Of a stretch of DNA of 64,000 bases, positions 1-11,948 are shown one piece after another. The position numbers and the translations under genes are program-made. The DNA is from Xenoacremonium recifei (taxonomy: Eukaryota; Ascomycota; Sordariomycetes; Hypocreales; Nectriaceae): assembly GCA_012184525.1 (NCBI GenBank), contig WOFQ01000055.1, forward strand, positions 62,001-126,000, given 5' to 3'. The number at the start of each line of letters is the position of its first letter. Position 1 is the first letter of the stretch. The notes under the pieces are model-generated. The model was not told where the DNA came from, made no database searches, and was given only the letters and a program-made list of their open reading frames with translations.

Positions 1-1
1 C

Positions 2-1687
2 ACAGTGAAGGCTGATGGCGACCTTACTCATTCTCGCCTCAAAGGGGCCATCGCACCCGATGAGTTTTTGCTGGCCACTGAACCACCGGAGTTCATTGAA
101 GCCGATCCACGGGAAGGGTTCTCAGTGAGGAACTTCCAGATTCAGACCGTCAAAGTTGTGTTGACTTCGGATATTATCGTGTATGGCGATGATCTGACCG
201 AAGCACGCAAGCTGGCTTTGGATATCGCAGGTGCTCAGCAACGATGGCGCGAGAGACACCTCTCTCAAGAGCCTGGCTTGTTGGAGTACAACACCTTTCT
301 GTGCACAAGCCCCTTCAGTGAATTTGAGCAAGAACATGTCGATGTTGTATCTGTCGATGCTTCTGGCAACCCAACCGGAAAAGTGCTCGATTTCTTTAAT
401 CAGGAGCGACGAGAGATGTGGAACATGACCGAGGCATCTGAGATATCTCACAATGTCTGGATGGGCCCAACACCAGATCCAAGCAGCCCTGAGGAGCAAG
501 ATTTCGACATCTTGATCGAGTGTAGCGACCTGGGCCGCCTCAACCCCCTCGCTCTTCAGCTCATTGCTGAGAGCCCTGACGATGCTGGGAAGCAACAGTT
601 CATCGACTTTCCCTCGTCCGGAAGTATTCTTCCTCCCACATGGACCCACGCTGAGGCAGACGGCATCTTGGACACTTGCAAATGGATCTATCACCTTGCA
701 CATGGTTCTTATCCTGACTCGGAACCCGAGGTTGTTGAACCAGACAGTGAGGGTGATACTCCGATGTCCACCAGCAACCACCATCCAGTCTTCGATGTGC
801 GACCAAGAAAGATTCTTTTGCACTGCGCTGATGGCTACACGGAGTCTACTATGCTGGGAATCGCCTACTACAGCTACAGTACAGGCCGTCCTATCCCAGA
901 AGCATGGCTCAGCCTTCACACGGACAAGCAGCGAAATTTCTTCGCGTATCCCACCGATGTGGCACTGCTATCAGCAATCAGCACACGACTCCTACGTGAA
1001 TCTCCTGTGTGCGCACATAAGAGCCTCAATGAGATCACCATGATGATCAAGGATGAGCCGAGCTGGTTTGCGGGCCTGGATGGGTCGTTTCCCAGTCGAG
1101 TCCTTGACTATATGTATCTTGGCAATCTCGGCCACGCCAATAACCCGGATCTCTTGAAAGCCCTTGGCATTCGACAGATACTGAGCGTGGGGGAGACTGC
1201 TATGTGGCGGGACGGAGATCTGGAGGAATGGGGCGTTGACAACGTTTGTCTTGTTCAGGGCGTCCAAGACAATGGCATAGATCCCCTAACGGACGAATTT
1301 GAGCGCTGCCTCGAGTTCATTGGTGAGTTATAACCTAACATGTTCCATCATCCATTAACATGAGCTGATACCTGACCAGACCGCGGACGGCGCAACGGCA
1401 CGGCAACGCTGGTGCATTGCCGTGTGGGGGTTTCTCGCAGTGCTACGATTTGCATTGCCGAGGTCATGCGATCTCTCAATATGTCGTTTCCTCAGGCTTA
1501 CTGTTATGTCCGAGCGCGTCGATTGAATGTCATCATCCAGCCACACTTGCGATTTGCCTACGAGTTGCTGAGATGGGAGGAGACTCTCCAGCAGGGGGAG
1601 GATTCCGATGCCCCTATCAAGCGAGATTTGGAGTGGGGAGAGATTGCGCGCGAGATCGCTCTGATGAACCGACCATACTCGAGATAG
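2..1687 (+). CDS. pps1: Pps1-type dual-specificity protein phosphatase, 3' part
   Basis: Removes phosphate from Tyr and Ser/Thr in proteins; yeast Pps1 is linked to the cell cycle and DNA synthesis. The 5' end lies outside the window. Exons 2-1322 and 1380-1687 are joined by a 57-bp intron (gtgagt...ccag), giving about 543 visible residues. The catalytic loop HCRVGVSRSAT (the HCx5R signature) begins just after the intron. An earlier loop, HCADGYTES near visible residue 275, resembles a phosphatase loop without the catalytic Arg, so the protein seems to pair a non-catalytic domain with an active C-terminal one, an arrangement I recall for Pps1 orthologs. Convergent with atg18. The family call rests on the paired domains and is fairly secure. 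Confidence 0.85.
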
Positions 1688-2665
1688 GACACGAGAATGT
1701 TCTCGTTTAGAAGCGTCAGAGCCATGGCAGACGACCTACCGCTACTCACGTGGCATCACTCATGTTGGAGTTATTTTGGAGTTGCTCTGGAGCGAGCAAC
1801 ACCCTGATAATGCTGTGGGAACTGGATGTTTGGATTCACCCCCCGTCAAGCACCTGGCGTGCACCGACGAGTGCCTGTCTTACTCACGGCCTTTTGGGAG
1901 CTTTAGGTGACGGAGGACCTCTCTTTAATACTTAGTGAAGCTCGACAATGACGGAAGACTGGCACGGAAACTGAGATAGGAAATGTCGAGGGCGTTTGTG
2001 TTGGATGGACTTTGGATGGATTTGCGGTGGGATGTGTGTATGGCGTTGTCTTCTTTTCTTGACCACTCGTTTGGACCATTTTTTCTTTGTGGGGGAGATA
2101 TCCGGCCCTGCTGCGACGCGGGAATGATGATGTTACGACGACACACGAGAAGAGGAACAAAAGGGCTGTCTGTCACATAGGCATGCATATGCTAGCTACT
2201 CTGAAAGCTGACTCTATTAGACGCTCTGGTGTACTTTGTTCCGTACACGGCTATTTTATTATGACTAAAGTATCCTAAGGTGATGTGAAGCTGTGACTAC
2301 AAGAACTTCGCTGGTGGTGATGTCGCTTCTCCCCCATGCCGCTGCTGCCATCTCCCAATATGACAAACCTCCCTCCATATGCATATGATTCTCCCCCCAA
2401 ACCAAACTAGACTGACAAAAGGGAAAGCAATAACGATGAAACAGCCGCCCAACCTAACCAAGAAACTCCACCTGTGTCCCTCCAGCCCCGAGGAAATTCG
2501 AAGAGAATGAGAAGAAGAGGCAGGTAAATAATGTAATAAAAGGGGTATTCGCAATGGCTGCCACCTACGAAGAATGAAACAAAGAAAGGAAAACGATCGA
2601 GTGACGCAAATCGACACAACGCACCCCACGAGAGACTCCAGGAGAAAGAAATGGTAGTCAAGAGC
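1688..2665. other. Convergent intergenic region
   Basis: About 1 kb between the phosphatase stop and the open frame that follows atg18. Only short overlapping ORFs are present and none looks coding. It presumably holds the 3' UTRs of both genes. Confidence 0.5.
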
Positions 2666-3025
2666 CTACAGCGAATTCAAATCGCTTTGGTCCGAGTCAG
2701 CATCGCCGTGCGGGGTCTCGCATGAAGGACCTAGTTGAAGCTCTGCGATGGCTTCTGTTGTCAACTCCTGGAGCGCAGCTTGCGTCAGCATCTGCATGAA
2801 GGCTGCTCCGCCAATTTCTGTTGGGATCGCTGGCGACGATTCCTCGTCTGATGACAATAATTCGGGTGGATATGGCGGACATCCCGGAGGAGCTGGTCTT
2901 GCAGGGCGTTCTGTTGGTGATGATGGTCTCATGACACGCTCCAGCAATGCATCTACTATTTCCGCATCTCTCCTTGCTTGGTCGCGTTCCGAAGCTGGCA
3001 TTGAGCGATCTGGTATAAAGTCATG
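2666..3025 (-). other. In-frame open extension directly after the atg18 stop
   Basis: Starting with the codon after the atg18 TAG stop, the same frame stays open for 119 codons. The translation is acidic and coding-like: an amphipathic helix (QARRDAEIVDALLERVM), a Pro-rich linker (RPARPAPPGCPPYPPE), an acidic Ser patch, another helix-forming stretch and an acidic end. An ATG (SMPASER) lies 25 nt after the stop. It could be a read-through extension, an alternative 3' exon or a separate small gene. An AG at about 2973 is in a phase that would splice in frame from the last atg18 donor and skip the stop. Plain 3' UTR is not excluded. Confidence 0.4.
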
Positions 3026-4572
3026 CTAGATGCCGTAGCCAGAGGTATCGCTTTTATCGTCTCCCTCTAGGACACTGCGTTGAGGGGCACCGGTTAGTCA
3101 CATATATGGTTGCAGCTCTTGGTAATGGACTCACGAGAATTTTTTGACCAAGACGCCTTCTCCACCGTTTTCCAGGTCAATGTTGTAGACGTAAAAGCTC
3201 CCATCGCTGGTCACGACCATCACCTGCGGACTGTTGCTACTCATGGCCACGACACTGCGAATGGTGTTTTGGCTGCTACCCGTCGCGCGTAGCGTCTGGC
3301 TCGTCGACTTGGGTATCTTGATGAAGGCAAAGTCCCTGAGCGGCTCGAACATCTCGGTGACGGACTGGGGTAGATATGTGTTGACGACGCCCGCGACTCC
3401 CCGGCCCATAATCTGTGAAGACCGTCGGAATATATTGCTGAAGGAACCACTTTGCCTACGGTGGCCCACGGCATTTCCCCCGGCGTTCCCTTCCTTGCCT
3501 CCCGTGTCATCGCTCTTGGAATCGGCAGTGCTATTGCCGGGAGACTCCGAGTCCTCATAGCTGCGTCCTCGTGACCACCGATCCTGTCGAGGAGAGGCAG
3601 ATGAGTCGATTGCTGACCCAGATGCGCTGGCAGCGCTGCCTGGAGCCGCTCCAAGACGGAAGATGTGGACGGTATCGGATATGGACGAGACACAGAGAAG
3701 CGTTGAGCTGAGGTTGAACGACATACTGTATATAGTCGACGGATATGTCCCCCGTCTGAACTGGTAGAGCTTCTGGCCTTTGGGGACTGAGAAGACGCGA
3801 ATGATAGTTCCCTTCTCACTGGCCGTGGCAAGCAAGGTACCATCGTTGTTGAGGCAGATACAACATAGTGGTGTCCGATGTGCCTCAATGACGTTGACTG
3901 CCTTTAGAGTCAGGGTGTCAAAGACAAGAACCTCGCCTGAGGTAGGAGCAACGAAAGTCGACTGTGGGGGAGCGTGGGCAGGGCGTCTGGCGTCGGATTC
4001 CTCTCGAGGTTTGGGGAGCGGATATGCGATGAAGCAATTCTCCGAGGACGGGGACAGAGAGCAAATAGCTCCTGGGTTCGGGGATGTAGCGATAGTGTGG
4101 AGGAGGCTCATGTTGCTGATGTCGTATAGGTAGATCTCTTCTTCCAAAACCACTGCGAGTCGCTTTCTGTTGAGTCGGACGGCGAGAACGGCGGAGGGGA
4201 AGGTAAGCTCGCAGATAGTACTAGCTCTCTGTTCGCGCAACGTTAGCTACCTGGCCAAGCAGAGAATAAGGAAGCTCAGGGTCAGCACCTTTGTATTCTG
4301 GATGATGAGGTGTCGCGGGGAGAGGATGAGGGCGACCAGCGAGGTGGAGAAGAGCATCTCGATGAGGGCGATATTGCCATCGTCGCTATGGAATATGCGG
4401 CTGAAGGGGTCGGTGTGGTAGATGCGGAAGCCCTTGTTGGTACCTGCGATAACGGAAAGACGTCAGCTATAGCTCTGGCGATAGACAGGAGAGCTCGGGG
4501 AGATCGCATACCGACAGCTAGACAGCTGTGGTCCTGGTTGAAGGTGATGTAGTTGAGTGCGACGTTGGCCAT
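3026..4572 (-). CDS. atg18: Autophagy-related PROPPIN WD-repeat protein Atg18
   Basis: PI3P/PI(3,5)P2-binding beta-propeller needed for autophagosome formation and for retrieval from the vacuole. Exons on the minus strand are 4572-4512, 4443-4289, 4228-3135 and 3074-3026, with introns of 68, 60 and 60 bp, giving 452 aa. Evidence is the family N-terminus (MANVALNYITFNQD), WD-like repeats throughout, and the lipid-binding FRRGTYPS loop near residue 228. A long Ser-rich acidic loop around residues 270-330 is expected between blades 6 and 7. The protein ends SDTSGYGI before a TAG. That stop is followed by a 119-codon open frame (separate entry). Divergent from ppm2. Confidence 0.93.
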
Positions 4573-5455
4573 GACGTCGATCCGGCCAGGAACGGCTGCA
4601 GCTCCTCGTGACAGTATTGGCTGAAGGTCTCGCGACGAGGCGACCTCACGACGACAGGCTGACAGACGGCAAAACCAAAGCTGCTCTGTACCGACTCGAC
4701 TCGGCTCGGCTCGACGTGTTCGTTCGACGCAGCTGGGCGCAATGGGCGGACGAGGTTTCGGCAGCAGGCAGGACGGGCACGGCACCTTGCAGGTCAGGCG
4801 GGGGCGATGACCATGGCCTGCCTGTGGCTGTCACGATGGTGGGATTGATGACGCTGATGACGGCGGGAAAGCGCGAGGATAATTGCGAAAAAGAGAGGCG
4901 GTGATGGTCTCGGGGTTGGGCGACGATGAAAGAGGTCAGTTTTCGGGCGGGCGTTGGCAAGTTGGGGAGGTTTGTTTCCTTTGATGAAGACGGAAGGAAA
5001 GCTGAAGCTGCCTGCCCCAACCCGGACAGCCAGGCCAGGCCAGGCCCAGGAAGGCTGGACTGGACTCACTGGGGACTTGCCCGTTCTCGGGGAGCCAACC
5101 AGATCGTGGTGGGGGTGGAGGGCCGAAGGCAGCAGTACCTTTTACGAGGTTCCTTCAGCAGTTGTCTAGTATGGAAAAGGTACTTGAGTATGAAGTACCT
5201 CTAAGACATCCATATTGCATCTTTTTTCTTCAACTCCATCACCATCTATCACGAGCTGCAATTACATGGGTCTCGAGAGTATCGACGACACACCTCGTAT
5301 TTCTTGGACATGAAGCACATGAAGCACATGAAGTCATCTTGTCCTTGACTCATATTGCACTTTTTTACCCACTCCTCTTGAAATCTCATAGATCATCTAA
5401 ACTCACATATCCCTTTCACTGAGAGTGCCAGTCCTCACTCACTCTCTCTATCAAA
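4573..5455. promoter_or_regulatory. Divergent promoter region, atg18 / ppm2
   Basis: An 880-bp gap between two divergent start codons. It contains CCAGG-type short repeats at about 5030-5055, copies of a TACCT/AGGTA motif at about 5138-5206, and a short GAAGCACAT repeat at about 5310-5330. No coding exon is evident. Confidence 0.5.
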
Positions 5456-8400
5456 ATGGCCAAACCCAAGCCCCCTGCGCGACAGCCCAAATCCCAGGCC
5501 CTCGATGACCTGATAATGGGAGTATGTTCTCTCTTAACCTCAAACCCCAACCTATACCCGATGACTAGCCCGAGACACGACTTTCTCTCATCAGATACCT
5601 CACTGACACACACCACAGACCAACAGCAGCAGCATCGTCTCCAAGCGCAGCGTCGAACGCTTCTACTACCCCAACGAGCCTCACTTCTTCCGCTACTTCG
5701 TCCCCAAGTTCCAGCGCCGCGCCCCCCTCATTAACCGCGGCTACTGGCTTCGCCTCAAGGCCATCGACGTTGTTGTCCGCCAGTTCCTCGCCTCTGCCCC
5801 ACGCAAGCGCAAGGTCGTCATTAACCTTGGATGCGGATAGTAAGTTGCCACTTCTTCAGATTTGCTCATAGATCAAAAGTACTGATATTGTTAGTGATGT
5901 CCTTCCCTGGCAGTGCCACACGCGGTATCCTGCGCTCTGCGAGGATGCCCTCTTTGTCGACATCGACTATCCAGACCTGATGCGCAAGAAGAAAGCCGTT
6001 GTGCTAGCAACACCGCAGCTGCGTGAACTCCTAGGCCCCGAGCCTTTCATCAGCACCAATGACTCTGATCCGATACTTCTCCGCAGCGACAAGTACTGTC
6101 AGTTGGGATGTGACTTGAGGAAGCTCGAAGCGCTGCGCCAGACGCTCGAGTCCTTCCTTACACTTGACGACTGCTCCGTCTTATTCGTCGCTGAAGTGTC
6201 TATTACTTACATGGACACAGCCTCGACAGATGCACTCATCCACTGGGCAAGTTCCATCGGACAAGGTACACTTCTTCATCTTTCTTAGACCGAACAGACT
6301 ACTGACCCTTCATAGCTGAGTTCTGCCTCCTCGAACAGATCCTTCCCAACGGGCCAGACCACCCTTTTGCCAAAACCATGCTCAGCCACTTCAACAAACT
6401 CAACACATCCCTCAAGTCAGTCCATCAATATCCCACGCTCGAAAGTCAACGCGTACGCTTCCACGAGCGAGGCTGGAAGCACGTCGACATCTGGGACCTG
6501 TGGGAGGCTTGGAACAGCGACGTGTTTCTATCGCCCAGTGAGAGGACTGCAGTCGACGACGTCGAGCCCTTTGACGAGTGGGAAGAGTTCGTGCTATTTG
6601 CGCGCCACTACTTTGTCATGCACGCGAGGGCTTCAGGAGAGGCATCACCTCAATATTCACGCCAGAGAGATGAAGACAGTGGTCTTGAATCACCTGCCAA
6701 TGAGATGCAATGGAACTACCAGGTCACGAATGGAACTAGCAAACGTCGCTTTGGTGCTCCAATGGTAGTTACAAGCCCAGAAGGTCAAGACTACGCAGTC
6801 AACGTCCTGGGCCTGGGTTCGAACGCAAGACTGGCCTCCTGCGACGTCTACGCTCTGAACGGCTCTGAACAACCCTTGAGCCTCCCTCCCATAGGACCTT
6901 CAGCTAGAGTCTGCCACACTTTGACCGATCTCGGCACCCACGGCGTGCTACTCGCTGGCGGCCGCACATCGCCGATGAATGTCTTCTCTGACTGCTGGAT
7001 CTTCAAGAAGGACACCAATACCTGGCAAAAGACATTTGATCTTCCCTTGCCCCTGTTTAGGCACTCCGCCGTTCAGCTGATCGGCTCATCTCTCGCTTTG
7101 ATTCTAGGAGGCAAGGTGGGACCGTCAAAGATATCTTCTGAGTACCTCGTCTTCCACCCTCTCAGGGGCTGGCTGAAATGCGAAGCAAGAGGAGTCTCGC
7201 CAGATACTCTCTTCGGTGCTGTGGCTTTGTGCTCATCAGGAAGCAAAGCCAAGGCCGGGATATGGAAAGGTCTCCTTTCCGGTGGAATAACTCAGGATGG
7301 CGTAATATCAAGCAAGATCTATCGATGGAAGCTGAATATTGCGGGTTCCCAGGTAAGATGGCTCTTAGATTCCCCCACTATCCTATACTTCTGCACCTTG
7401 AGTCCCTGTATTTGAACTAGCCCAGCTGACTCTCCTACCAGCCTGTAATCTCCTTTGAGCCTGTACATGATGTGAAGAACTCGTCACTCTTGTCAGTATT
7501 CGGAGCCCAACCTGTCCAGCTGGGCCCGGTCACAGTACTTTGTGGCGGCGTCGGCCAGAAGGCATTCTCACAAGGTCAAGCCGTGGCAATGGTCACTCTA
7601 TCGGACACCAAACTCGAGGCCGCGCATGCTACACCATCTATAGAGGCTGCCGGCGGTTGGCCATTCATGGTTGGATCCTCCGTCATCTCGCTGGACCAAA
7701 ACATCGTCGTCTTCGGTGGAGGAGCCACGTGCTTCTCAATGGGCACTTTCTGGGACACCGGCGTCTACTCCGCCCAGATCGTCCCCTGCCATGACACGGG
7801 CGATCTCTCGGGATGCATGCCTGTAGAAGGGTCAGATCATGAGCCTCTGCGCGTCAAATACCTCGAGTCGCCACAAATAACCACGGGCTCGGGACCGCAG
7901 CCCGTTAGCCAAGCTCCAACGGCCCTGACAATCATCCCGCGACTCAGCTTGGCCTCTGCAGAAGATTTTCAGGAGATCCTCCGGAATAGGAAGCCCGTGG
8001 TAATTGAAGGCCTCAACCTCGGGGGCTGCACCACCAAATGGACGCCAGATTACATGGCCGATCGCCTGGGGAAGACAAAAGAGGTGAGCTGCAGATTCCC
8101 CTGACCTAGCAAACCACCGGAGGAGTAGCTAAACCGCGAATAGGTTGTTGTCCACGAGTGCCAGATGGACACGGACAAGATGGACTTTAACTCGAAGAAC
8201 TTTCGCTACGTCAACTCGACGTTTGGCTCCTTCATGGACCGGGCTCAACGCGGCGAGCGGCTGTATCTGCGCGCGCTGTCCGAGCAGAAGCCGACGGAGA
8301 CCCCTGCTAATCTCGACGAGGACTTTCCCGCACTTGCGGCCGACTTTGTGCTGCCGTCGCAACTGGCGTATGTTAGGGACAACCTCTTCAGTTCCGTGCT

Positions 8401-8991
8401 CAGAATCTCGGGTCGCGTCAACATGTGGCTGCACTACGACGTAAGTCTTCCCTCGCCGAGGCCGTCTCAGGTACCCGTGAGTTAGGGTCATCGCGGAATA
8501 GCCCCCGAGGCATCCGGGACAGACTCAGTTGGCTGACTACCTGATAGGTGATGGCCAACGTGTACACGCAGATTCGCGGGTCGAAGCGAATGATCCTCTT
8601 CCCGCCCACGGATGTCTCGCACCTAGCCTTCGCTGCCGGAGCCTCAAGCTCCAGCCTCGATGTCTTTTCGGCGCTCTCCTCATCTCAACTGAATGGTACC
8701 CACCCACATGAGGCCGTGCTGAATCCAGGCGACGTGCTGTTTCTCCCAGCCATGTGGTTCCACACTGCAACGCCTACTGCAGACATGGGCGTCGCGATCA
8801 ACGTTTTCTTCCGCGACTTAGACGGTGGGTATTCGCTTGGTAGGGACGTATACGGCAACAGGGATCTTGTGGCCTACGAGAAAGGTAGGCTGGACGTAGC
8901 CCGCATAGGGAAAAGCTTTGAACGCCTGCCAGCTGAAATTCGGCGCTTCTATCTCGCCCGGCTAGCAGATGAATTGCTGCACGATGAATGA
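5456..8991 (+). CDS. ppm2: tRNA wybutosine-synthesising methyltransferase Ppm2/TYW4 (LCMT-kelch-JmjC fusion)
   Basis: Carries out the late carboxyl methylation and methoxycarbonylation of wybutosine at position 37 of tRNA-Phe. Seven exons: 5456-5521, 5619-5839, 5895-6265, 6316-7352, 7442-8083, 8144-8440 and 8548-8991, giving 1025 aa; all splice phases agree. Domains in order: leucine-carboxyl-methyltransferase-like domain at about 25-330 (VERFYYPNEPHFFRYFVPKF, SAM loop VINLGCG, then VFVDIDYPDL-like LFVDIDYPDL), kelch propeller at about 370-690 and JmjC domain at about 740-1000 (iron ligands in LHYD and the later FHTATP). This is the usual fungal domain order and near the usual length. Confidence 0.95.
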
Positions 8992-11948
8992 GCCGGGGAG
9001 ATGTGAGCTATGGAGTCCGCTAGTCGGGCTGTGCTGGGCTGGAGGTTGGGTCCTTGCCTTGCTTTTTGTTGACCCGTGCTCGAGGCTCTGGATCTGAGGC
9101 GGATATTCTTAACAAACAGAGTGGGCTCCGGGTTGCGATCTAGGTCTCGAGATGTCTCGGAAACCCACTGCAAACTGATTGATGAGCAGACAGGTCACAT
9201 GGAGTCTGAGATGCTGATGAGGTTGAACCAAGATTCGTCGTCGTCATGGGTTTCAACCGCGGGCCCGGAATAGGAGCACCAGCAGAGTAGCCTCGTATTG
9301 ATGGAATAAGATTGTCCCTTGCAGCGCTTCACCTGTTTCACGGGATGAAGGATAGAGCCGTCCGTATGAAAACTGGAGAATAGTGGTCGGCCTTGGACTG
9401 CTGATTCGCCCCCCAAGCGAGACACACCGTTTGAAGGCCTCAAGATGGAGGGACGGAGGAGGTCCCGAAAGAGCTTGGGGAGGCCACGGAGCTTTCCTGC
9501 GCACGGTTGCCAGTCAAAATCGATGTCGAGGACGCTCAGCGGCCACATCAGATCGGGCAGGCGATCCGGGGGGGTAGCGTTGGTGCGCATCCTGCTTCGT
9601 AGCGCCTTGAGAGTCCAGAGGAGATCCGATAGCTTGGGGCTGGGAGCGGCCTGACTGGCTGCGGCAGGGTATCAGCTGCCAGGGATAGCAGTGATCGTCG
9701 CTGTCAGCCTCCACCAACACTGAAGCAACCCCTGTCGGCCGGAGTCGCATTGTTGCAGGGAGACGGACGGGACGGCCAGTTGATTTGCCTCTGGTCGAAG
9801 ACTAGCAGATTGTGCCGCTGCAAGATGACTGCATAGAGAGGCCAAATGACCGCTTGATACAGGAGATCTCCCTTGCGTGTGCCAAAAGCAAATAACTGAG
9901 ATGCATTAACGCAAGCACGCAACGGATAGCCACTTGTTGACAAATCTTCTTCTTCCGAGCGCCAATTGGGCCAGCCACACAGGACCAACGCCCGTTGCTT
10001 GCGTTTGCTCAACTCCCGTGTTTCCGACAATGAGATTAGATCACTTTGCTCTAGCTCCGGTACTCGAGTCGTGCAAAGCTTTTCGAGGTCGATGGCAGAT
10101 ACTTCACTGCAGTAATAAAAACAAATTCAGCATGGCTGGAACTTTGAATGAGAGTCCCAGGGGTCGAGACTGTCGAGTGGCGGCGATGCCGGCCTAGCTG
10201 TTTTTCGGCATGCCGTGTGCGGCGGAGACACTTCAACAACTCTTGCGGGAGGCCCTGGATTTCCGTCCCAATCACGGCTGGCTGGCGGGTTCATTTGCGA
10301 AGGCCCGGCAGGCATAGCTTAGCATGTCATTGGCCTCGAGTAAGTTGACCGGATGCTGCGTGTCACATTCGTGATGGATGGGTGGTCCCCTAGCCAAGCA
10401 CGCCAGCGAGCAAGTATTGGCAACGCCGTGCAGCCTTCGTCCGAGACAAATCAGACCTCATTGTTGTGCGAGCTCCTGTCGTCATGTCTCAGTGCGCGTC
10501 CGCTCTGCTGTGTCTTGAATTGCTTTGCTTGGCTTCCCTTGGTGATCGTCTTCCTCGCTGCCACGTTTGCCACGCTTGCCACGAGTCCATCCGCCCGTCC
10601 ATTCATGCACATTGTCGGCTTTGTCGCGAGACAGTCTGGGATCTTTCCTCGGATCTCCCGCAGAGCCAGATCGAAGCCCCGGCAAAGATTTGCACCAGGA
10701 AGAAAGCTGAAGACTCAACCCCCCGTCGAGTCCCACAGCATCGGCCAGTCCAGTCACTTCAATCGAGCCGGCCAGGCGAAGGTGCTGGGAGCTGTCAAGT
10801 GTCAGTGTCGAGGCCCCAGCAATCCAACTCTGACGCCCCAGACCAGACAGATTGATCGACACTAGCCCTGGTCCAGGGGCCTCCCCCGTTGCAACTCGCA
10901 ACCAAGTTCCCCCATCTCCACATTCTTGGCTTGAGAAGCCAGTGCAATCTCTGAAGCACATCGACATCACCAACGTCCTCTGAGTCTCAGCTAGCCACCA
11001 GCATCTCCACCAAATCCACCACCTTCGCGCGGCTCAGCAGCGCCAGCGATTCGGCCGCCTTGGTCTAGGTCTCTTGTGCTCACTCAGAGACACCGCTAGC
11101 GGCGACAGAGGTAGGGCGCGAGACAGGAGGAGGCAAAGCCTTGGCCTTGTACAAGGTCGTCGTGTGCTCGCTTTGCTTTTTCGCTACCGCTTGTGTGGTA
11201 AATGGGTTTGTTACCGGCGTTCGGGCTGCAACCGGTGAAAGTTTCTGATACTGCCTTTCTGTCCGTCTCATAAGTGCCGTGACCTATTGAGCCAAGCTTC
11301 GAGCCCAGGGACTTTTCAAGAATGCAGAGTGACCTTCATTGGCTAGGACCAACGCCACGAGCCCTGAGGGTTCACCTTGAACATTTGACATCTCTTCCTA
11401 ACCCGGCTTTGGGGATTCGTTTCCGCGATTTAGCGTAGTATCCGGCTCACTCCACGACTGTAATCGCGATGAGCTACCGCCGAGATAGGTATCAGCCCTC
11501 TTCATTGGACAAGTCCAAGGCCAGCCATGCACCTTGTCGCCGTCAGTCCCACTCCCAAGTCCCGGCAAACCACTCCCAAGTCGTCCCCGAGGAGGGGCGC
11601 ACTTACAGCAAGGCTTGTGTTGGCTAGTTGGCCTGCCTCCTTGCCTCCCCCATGCCGAGGCCGTCCTGACTGGTCGGCGGCCCGTAAGCATGCTGCGAGG
11701 GACCTGGATTCCAGCCAGAAAACAAGACATGGCTTGTTATCCCATCCGGCTTCCCGTTAGACATAGTAGTGGGTTGCCATGATATACTCCACTACCCGTA
11801 TAAGGCCTTCGAGTTAAGAAGTGCCCGTATCCCAGATTCCACTCTCCCGTCCCCAGATCACCACGTCTGGAAGAGATCATCACTTCATCTTTGTCGAAGC
11901 CGACGGCTCACTGTCTCGGACGCTTCCTGGCCACGGGTTCTCGCAGCC
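8992..11948. other. Gene-poor interval
   Basis: Nearly 3 kb with no ORF I can defend. The longest open frames (about 10353-10865 and 10482-10973, on opposite strands) overlap, lack conserved motifs and have poor composition. The last part is probably the promoter and leader of the MHYT gene. Confidence 0.45.
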
